64,000 nucleotides of DNA from Eucommia ulmoides (lineage: Eukaryota > Streptophyta > Magnoliopsida > Garryales > Eucommiaceae). Location of the stretch: the NCBI GenBank assembly GCA_016647705.1, contig CM028329.1:59289231-59353230 (forward strand), read 5' to 3'. The notes under the pieces were generated by a model that was given only the letters and a program-made list of their open reading frames with translations, ran no database searches and was not told where the DNA came from. This document shows, in pieces, positions 57,528-64,000 of the stretch. How positions within the stretch are numbered: the first letter of the stretch is position 1; the number at the start of each line of letters is the position of its first letter. The translations under genes were made by a program, and so were the position numbers.

Positions 57528-58683
57528 TGCCGATAGTTTCAATTTGAATTCATGACACCTTGAAGTTTGATAATGATCCAACTTCAGTCCAAATGCATTA
57601 CAATTTTTGGATGATAAATAGTCACATGTCATGCACCTAACTATTTTAAGAAGACCTTATGGGCATTTCCGAATTCCAACCTCCATATGCCCATAAAGCC
57701 CCTTGAAAATAGTCATATGAGCAGCCAATGACTATTTTCCATCCGATTAGGGAACTCCTATCAAATTGATACCATGGGGACCGAAGGGAGATTTTCGTCA
57801 AACTTTAGGGGTAAGAAGTGTCGAAAAATCTAAAGATTCCACCTACCAATCTTCTGCAAACTATTGGTATTGTAAATTATTAGGTGGCCTTATGTTTATA
57901 AAGATTTCCTTTTGGGTGGTGGGGAGCGGAATTGCTTCACAAATGTCCAGTCGCATTCCAATTAGGGTATCTTGTGGGGGAGAGAAATAGTGAATATGGA
58001 GTGCAATTGGATATTTGTGTAGTGCTAATAGCGCTTTGTTTAGTCCTTACTAACTTATTTCTTTGTCCTTACTGATATTTTAGTTAAATTTAATTATGAT
58101 ATTCAATACAAATTCACCACTAGTTAAATAGTTTCAATCTAGTTAATGTTAACTAAAGAGTTGAAAAGAAAATGTGAAAGAAAATATTGCAAGAGACTTA
58201 TTTGAAGGACAATCAAATAACATTCTTGTATCTATAAGGTCGTGTTTGGTTGCATGGTATTGGAGTCTGGAAATTGGAATTTAAAATTGAACACATGTAA
58301 AAATCTAATGCTCTACATGGTTAATCTAGTTGAAGTTGATATTGCACGAGATAAGCACTAAGCAATGAACAGAATATCAAAGGCCGACTCTCAGCAAGGA
58401 ACCTAGTTATACTGTAATATCAACACAGCTAAAACGTCATTTTACTCCCCCGCAATTGGGGGGCGATTCAACATGAAGTTGCTCTTCCTGTTTTGGAAGA
58501 ACTTAGGTCACACTCCTACCAGTCTATTAGATACATTTGACCTATTTAAGTGTTTTGAAAATAAACTCGTATGCATAGTGATCTTTTAAAGACAAAAACA
58601 ATCACATAAAAATGTGGTGGAAGACAAAAGAGGCACAAGGGGGCTAACCCTAACCTTAGAGTGTACCATACATTGATAATAAC
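57528..58683. repeat. Duplicated block, copy 2
   Basis: Second copy of 54118-55512. It starts inside the MITE of copy 1 (right part retained, including 'cgaaaaatctaaagattcc') and abuts the LTR fossil. It therefore shares the same MITE insertion and is younger than it. Confidence 0.8.
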
Positions 58684-59197
58684 ACCAATATGAGGTGATT
58701 TTAAGGGCGCACTATTTCATATCGACTTGGTGCATTCAAGATTTAGTTCTTGGAATAATTCTTAGGAGAGTCGAATCCTGATTGACAAGAAAAATGGCAC
58801 CTCATTTACCAACCAAACTAACACCTCTTAGAGTTATTTGTATTATTGGTGTTAAAAAAGATGACAAAATATTTTACAAGTTCTAGTTAATTATTATTCA
58901 CAATTATATAATAATACCAACAAGCCAATATTATAACCCATTAATATTCAAATACATTACTATAATACAAAAGTATAAAAATGTTTCTTAAAGCATAACA
59001 ATGTCGAAATATCTAACGTGAACAAAAATTATAACAATATGTTAAATATATGAAAACAAAAATAGTGTTTTGGCATTAAAAATTAATTAAACAAAAATAG
59101 TGATTAATAATGTAGTTCAATAGAAAGATAAAACAAAAATTAAAAAACAAATCGACTAGCAAAAATTAATTTTAAATTAGTTCTCATATTTTATAAA
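58684..59197. other. Gene-free AT-rich spacer
   Basis: Nothing recognisable; long runs of A and AT. Confidence 0.5.
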
Positions 59198-59866
59198 GGA
59201 AAATGTACATTTTAAACCCTCTAATTATTGACACATTTGTAAGTGGTCCCTCTCCATTTGAACGTTTTATTTTAAACTTTCTATGTATCAGCACGTTTTT
59301 ATTTGATAATTCTGTCGAAAAATTTGTCTACACTAACAGAATTTTGAGAGCAAACTTGTCATTTTTCATTTTTTAATCATTATTTTTTTTTTCTTTTACT
59401 TCTCTCTCTCTCTCCCTTTCCCTGCCAGCCGGAATCACCCCTGTTACGGGGCCTGTAACAGGGGTGAACCACCCCTTGTTATGCAGGGTGAACACCCCCT
59501 ATCACGGGGATGATTCCACCTCCTGTTACGGGAGTGGACAGGGGGTGCCACCCCCTGTTACGAGAGTGATTTCACCCCCGTAACAGGGGTGATTCCAGTT
59601 GGCGGGGAAAGGGAGGGAGGGAAGGAGGAAGAGAGATAGTGTTGAGTGGGAGAGACAGAGAGAGAAAAGTCAAAGAAAAAAAAAGAAATAATGATTAAAA
59701 AATGACAAGTTTGCTCTCAAAATTCTGTTAGCGTGGATAAATTTTTCGACAGAAGGACCAAATAAAAACTTGCTGATACACAGAGGGTTTAAAATAAAAC
59801 GCTCAAACGGAGAGGGATTACTTAAGAACGTGTTAATGGTTAAAAGATTTAAAATGTACTGTTTAC
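59198..59866. mobile_element. 669-bp foldback element with 9-bp target duplication
   Basis: The whole element is a single inverted repeat: about 330-base arms, from GGAAAATGTACATTTTAAA to the complement of GTAAACAGTACATTTTAAA. TTTTATAAA is duplicated exactly at 59189-59197 and 59867-59875. The centre (59430-59600) is GC-rich and packed with variants of CCCCTGTTACGGGG and CACCCCCTGTTACG in both directions. Nine-base duplications suggest a Mutator-type foldback. No protein is encoded. Confidence 0.85.
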
Positions 59867-60348
59867 TTTTATAAATGGCATAAATTTTTGATGAATCTAT
59901 TTGTATTTTTTCCGTTGATCTATGATTTAATCAAAAAAAAAAATTGACGGTTTTTTGTAATTAACTTTTTTTTAAAAAATTATTTGTGCGCCTTATAATT
60001 ATTTTGTAACATGTAATGAATGTCTCTCTTTTTTTTTTTTTCTTTTGTAATTTGTATAATTTTTTTTTTATTTGCCGTGTAATTTATATTTGTTATATTT
60101 TGTGAGAACTTTTAACCATGAATTTACTTATTTATTTTTTATAAATATTAATATCTAAAATATTAATTAAATTTTATTTTAGAAGTTATATGAAAGAGTA
60201 CAATCTTAAAGGTAAAACAACTTAAAGTAATCATAAACATCATACTGAAATTAAACGCGTTAACAAGTACAATTAATCATAAAAAGAAGAAAAATATTAG
60301 ATAAAATAGAAAATACGACCCATCATTAAACTTTTCTAGTATCGATAT

Positions 60349-60495
60349 CTATTTAGTTTTATCAAACCATTCGTATTGAATCTCTCCATCTTCGTAATCG
60401 AATAGTTCTAGGTCATCAGTGTATTTAGGATCGGTAAAATACTTTAACGTCTGCTCGTTTACATTTGGCGCATTGGTCTTCTGAATCTTGCGAAG
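60349..60495 (-). other. Possible terminal coding remnant, unknown protein
   Basis: On the minus strand, 48 codons are open from 60495 to a stop at 60349, and they have coding-like composition: 'KTNAPNVNEQTLKYFTDPK', then 'YTDDLELFDYEDGEIQYE' and 'WFDKTK'. There is no ATG in frame, and an acceptor-like ATTCAG lies near its start, so it could be a last exon or a transposon gene end. Not recognised. Confidence 0.35.
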
Positions 60496-60578
60496 TTTTT
60501 ATTTAACATTAATTCGTTTTTTCCATTTGTTTTATTTTCCGTTTCAATGCGTGACAGATTTTGCCGATGTTATCCGAT

Positions 60579-60860
60579 TCATTTTTCAATATTTTGGTCA
60601 GGACCAAAATGCTCTGTTCCAATCACTTCCTTCTCCACGTAAAATTGAACTATATATACCCCGGGAAATTGCAAAGGTATACATAAGCAAACTGTAAGCG
60701 CGTTGTCATCTTCAATTGAATACAATGTACTCATCCAATGTGACTGCCATTGATATAGTGGGTAACGGCATTGAAGCTTCAACGTACATTTTCACCGTCA
60801 AAAATTACCTTTGGCCTAATCGCATCTAGAAACTTGTCTAACGTCGTGCCGATATTAAAT
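60579..60860 (-). pseudogene. MuDR-like transposase N-terminal fragment
   Basis: On the minus strand, 'TTLDKFLDAIRPKVIFDGE' (about 60850-60792) is followed, after a one-base frame change at about 60785, by 'LKLQCRYPLYQWQSHW', 'STLYSIEDDNALTVCL' and 'FPGVYIVQFYVEKE'. The order (RYPLY, then an acidic ED(D/N) turn, then xxLYVE) resembles the N-terminal domain of plant MULE transposases. Later domains are absent. A plain DNA-transposon remnant. Confidence 0.45.
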
Positions 60861-61149
60861 GGTCTTATTTATTTTTCATTATAAACAAATTGACATTTTT
60901 TTTTCCCAATTTTTAGGACTCTTGGCATTTTTTAAAACACTTTTACGGACTCTTGGATTTCTTTTACGGGATTCAGACTCTTGGCATTTTATTTTATTTT
61001 TTTCTTAACAATTTTTAAACCATTTTTTAAACATTTTTTGTGCATAATTTATTTCTTTTTCTTACTCATACAAAATTTGTATGTAATGTTTATACAAAAT
61101 ACAAAAAATTATAAAAAAATATATTATATTTAAAAATTTATATCTTAAA

Positions 61150-62390
61150 CAAATTTTACAGTAGCTAATTTGTATAGATATAAAAAAAATTCAAAATCCG
61201 AACTATCAAAATTTTACAATTAAGGTAAAATCCGGCCCTTACAGGGTTGGATCTTAATTGTCTTAATTGCTTAAATCCAGCCCTTGTAGGGTCGGAATCT
61301 GTTAATTTAAATCTAGCTCCTGTAAGGGCCGTATTTAAATTAATAGATTCCGGCCCTCGAAGGACCAGATTTGATATTATTATTATTTTTTTTTTTTTTT
61401 GTTTTTCATTATATATTTTATAAATTATTTTTACCAATTTTTTTTTTCTAATTTTATAAACAATTTATTTCGGACTCTTACCATTTTTTTTTCTAATTTT
61501 TCGTTATTTACATTGCAAACAACATTTAAATAATTTTACTTGTTTTAAACATTTTTTTTTCAATTTTTTTTTATAAATAGTTTTTTCATTATTTATTATA
61601 TAAACAATTTTATTAAAGATATAAAATATATAACGATTAAAGTTATTTATTTTATAACAATCGTTATATATTTTATAACAATTTTATTAAACTTAACATG
61701 TATTTGTTTAATAAAACTTATTAAATTAGAATAACTTGTTAAAAATAATAATACAACTTGTTAAACTTAGTAAAATATATTATTTAGCTTAACAAGTTAT
61801 AACAAGTTGTATTATTATTTTTAGTTGGTAAGTTAACATAAACAAAATATTTTTGACTAAATCTAAACACATCTATTAATATAAAAACATAATTATATTA
61901 ACGATAAAAATATAATTACATAAAATATAACCTAATATCATATAATATATTCACATCTAAAAAATTTCACCAAAAAATAACCTTATTAACATAAAAACAT
62001 AAATACATAAAATCTAACCTAAAAACATATCTTAAACAAATTTTACAATTAAAGTACCTAATTTATTCATTTTTTTTTTCCTTTTCACTTCTCAAATTTG
62101 TATATCATTTTTTTTTTTCTTACTTATATAAAGTTATATTATATTTGAAAATAGGTAAAAAAAAAAAATTAGTAGCTAATTTAATCTTTTTTTTTCTTGT
62201 CACTTTTCAAATTTGTATATCATCTATTTTTTTACTTATAATTTTTTTTGAAAATATATATAAAGCAAATACTATATTTTGTAATTATTAAAAAAAAAAA
62301 AAAAGGTTCAAAATCAGAACTGTCAAAATTTTACAAATTAAAAATCTGGCCCTGTTTGCTTAAATCCAGCCTTCCAAGGGCCGGATTTGA

Positions 62391-62442
<52 letters not shown>

Positions 62443-64000
62443 TATTTTTATTTTTTTCGGTTTTTCATTATATATTTTGTAAGTTATTTTTACCAATTTT
62501 ATAAGCAATTTATTTTAGGTTCTTACCATTTTTTTTCTCCTAATTTTTCGTTATTTACTTTGTAAACAACTTTTAAATAATTTTATTTGTTTTAAACATT
62601 TTTTAATTTTTCTATTTTTTGTATAAACAGTATTTTCCTTATTTATTATATAAACAATTTTATTAACTATTTTTCTAATAAAACTTATTATATTAGAAGA
62701 ATTTGTTAAAAGTAATAATACAACTTGTTAAGCTAAATAATATATTTTACTAAGTTAGTAATTTAACATATAAACAAAATATTTTTGCCTAAATCTAAAC
62801 ACATTAAAACATAATTATATTAAAGATAAAAACATAATTACACAAAATCTAACCTAAAATAATATATTCACATCTAAAAAAAATCACAAAAAAATATAAA
62901 AATATAATTATACAAAATCTAACTTAAAAATATATATTAACATCTAAAAAAATTAACTAAAATAATGTATTATTACTAATCTCAAATCGTAAATTAAGGT
63001 CACTCCAAAATCTTCAATTCACAAAATAAAACTAGTATGGAAGAGGAAGAAGATGAAGAATCGGATAGTAACTTATGAAAAAAATTGAAAGAGAAATAGA
63101 TGGTATTTATAGGAAAAAATAAAAGAGAAGAATTTGAATTTTGAAAATAGGTGTTACTCATCAAGTATTTAATTTATTTAATGGATAATACCTAAATTCA
63201 AAATTTTTTTTGGACCAAGTTTTGTTTGGGAATCACTTTTGTACAGAAGTGATTACTTTTGTACTATCTTTTTTTCTATTGATCGAGGGGGGGGGGGGGG
63301 GGGGGGGTTCTTTTCACATATAAACAAAAGAATTTTATATTTACTTAATAAACAATTTTATTTATTTTAAACAATTTTTTTAATAAATACTTTTATTAAA
63401 GTTAATAGTTTAACATATATTTTTCTAATAAAATTTATTAATGATATATTTTATTAAGATTAGTAATTAAATATATATTTTACTTGTTAAAAAAAATAAA
63501 AAATTGTTAAGTTAAATTATATATTATACTAAAGTTAGTAATTTAACATGTAAATAAAATATTTTTGTCTAAATCTAAACATATCTATTAATGTAAAAAC
63601 ATAATTACACAAATTCTAATCTAAAAATATATATTAACATCTAAAAAAATTATTTAAAATAATATATTATTACTAATCTCAAATGGTAGATAGGTGAAGT
63701 TCAAATTTCAAAATCTTCAATTAATAAAACGAAAGAACTCTAAAGAAAAATCGGAAGATTACCTAATATCCAAATTCAAAAGATTTGTTGATCGATAGTG
63801 CACGTGTTTACTGTTTTGTTGACTAAAGTACTATAATTTGTTTTTTTTTGTTTTTTACCGAGTACAATTTTTTACTCTTACTTCATTTAAATTTGTTTTT
63901 TTTTTTTTTTTTAATTTTGATTTTTAATTATTTTTTTTAAATTTCCTTTACTCAAATTATTTTTAATAATTCAAAAAATATTTTTTTTAAAAAAATAATT
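61150..64000. repeat. Three decayed tandem copies of an AT-rich unit
   Basis: Blocks recur in order at about 61190-61990, 62310-63020 and (partial) 63310-63760: 'ttcattatatattttgtaa', 'aatttattt..ggactcttacca', 'taacatgtaaataaaatattt', 'gcctaaatctaaacacat', 'attaacatctaaaaaaatt', 'atattattactaatctcaaa'. The first two copies begin with stems built on CCGGCCCTTACAGGG. A TTA microsatellite (62388-62441) and a 21-G run (63287-63307) lie within. The window ends in this repeat. Confidence 0.6.
62388..62441. repeat. (TTA)n microsatellite
   Basis: About 17 uninterrupted ATT/TTA units within the tandem repeat. Confidence 0.95.

Noticed and set aside
61165-61437. Minus-strand frame over the CCGGCCC stems
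   Set aside because: Arises from the repeated GC stems of the tandem array. No domain.
62248-62565. Frame with a poly-isoleucine run
   Set aside because: Produced by the TTA microsatellite.
1-64000. CRISPR arrays, rRNA genes, canonical tRNA genes, disease-resistance or terpene-type gene clusters
   Set aside because: I looked for these and saw none. The satellite is contiguous and diverged, without spacers, and the tRNA-like box pairs do not fold into cloverleaves.

Overview
The window looks like AT-rich nuclear DNA from a eudicot plant. It holds five plant-type, intron-containing genes separated by long, repeat-filled spacers. The species cannot be told from the sequence, and there are no prokaryotic, organellar, rRNA or CRISPR signatures.

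Left part (1-7.4 kb): a plastid/mitochondrial mTERF4-type gene lies on the plus strand with a spliced 5' leader. It is followed by a minus-strand methyl-CpG-binding-domain protein with a CW zinc finger. That gene starts with a six-codon first coding exon, and its 2.26-kb intron is packed with small transposons.

Middle part (7.4-33 kb): no intact gene was found. There is a satellite of roughly 66-bp units (about 10.64-14.03 kb) interrupted by an inserted element, many miniature DNA transposons, a simple repeat built on the GATGGCGA motif, a perfect 21-bp hairpin, and one frameshifted small host-type gene (about 17.0-17.45 kb). There are also LINE and SINE remnants and a 2.46-kb element that carries exon-like segments.

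Right-centre (33.3-51.4 kb): a compact gene block. It holds a four-exon endonuclease/exonuclease/phosphatase-fold protein (+), a three-exon GH3 acyl acid-amido synthetase (+), and an 18-exon ERD6-like sugar transporter of the ERDL7 type (-), convergent with GH3. I rebuilt all exon junctions by eye and every reading frame closes. The nuclease-fold and ERDL7 genes resemble an Arabidopsis neighbour pair (At2g48030/At2g48020, from memory). Their introns hold TRIMs, a LINE piece and MITEs. Four TRIM elements of one family fall within 11 kb here.

Right end (51.5-64 kb): repeats only. There is a duplicated 1.2-1.4 kb block, a fossil LTR/leader fragment, a 669-bp nearly perfect foldback with a 9-bp target duplication, a MuDR-like transposase remnant, and about three decayed tandem copies of a very AT-rich unit.

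The five genes are not an operon-like system. They are ordinary plant housekeeping or hormone/sugar genes: organelle gene expression, chromatin reading, nuclease-fold hydrolysis, hormone conjugation and sugar transport.
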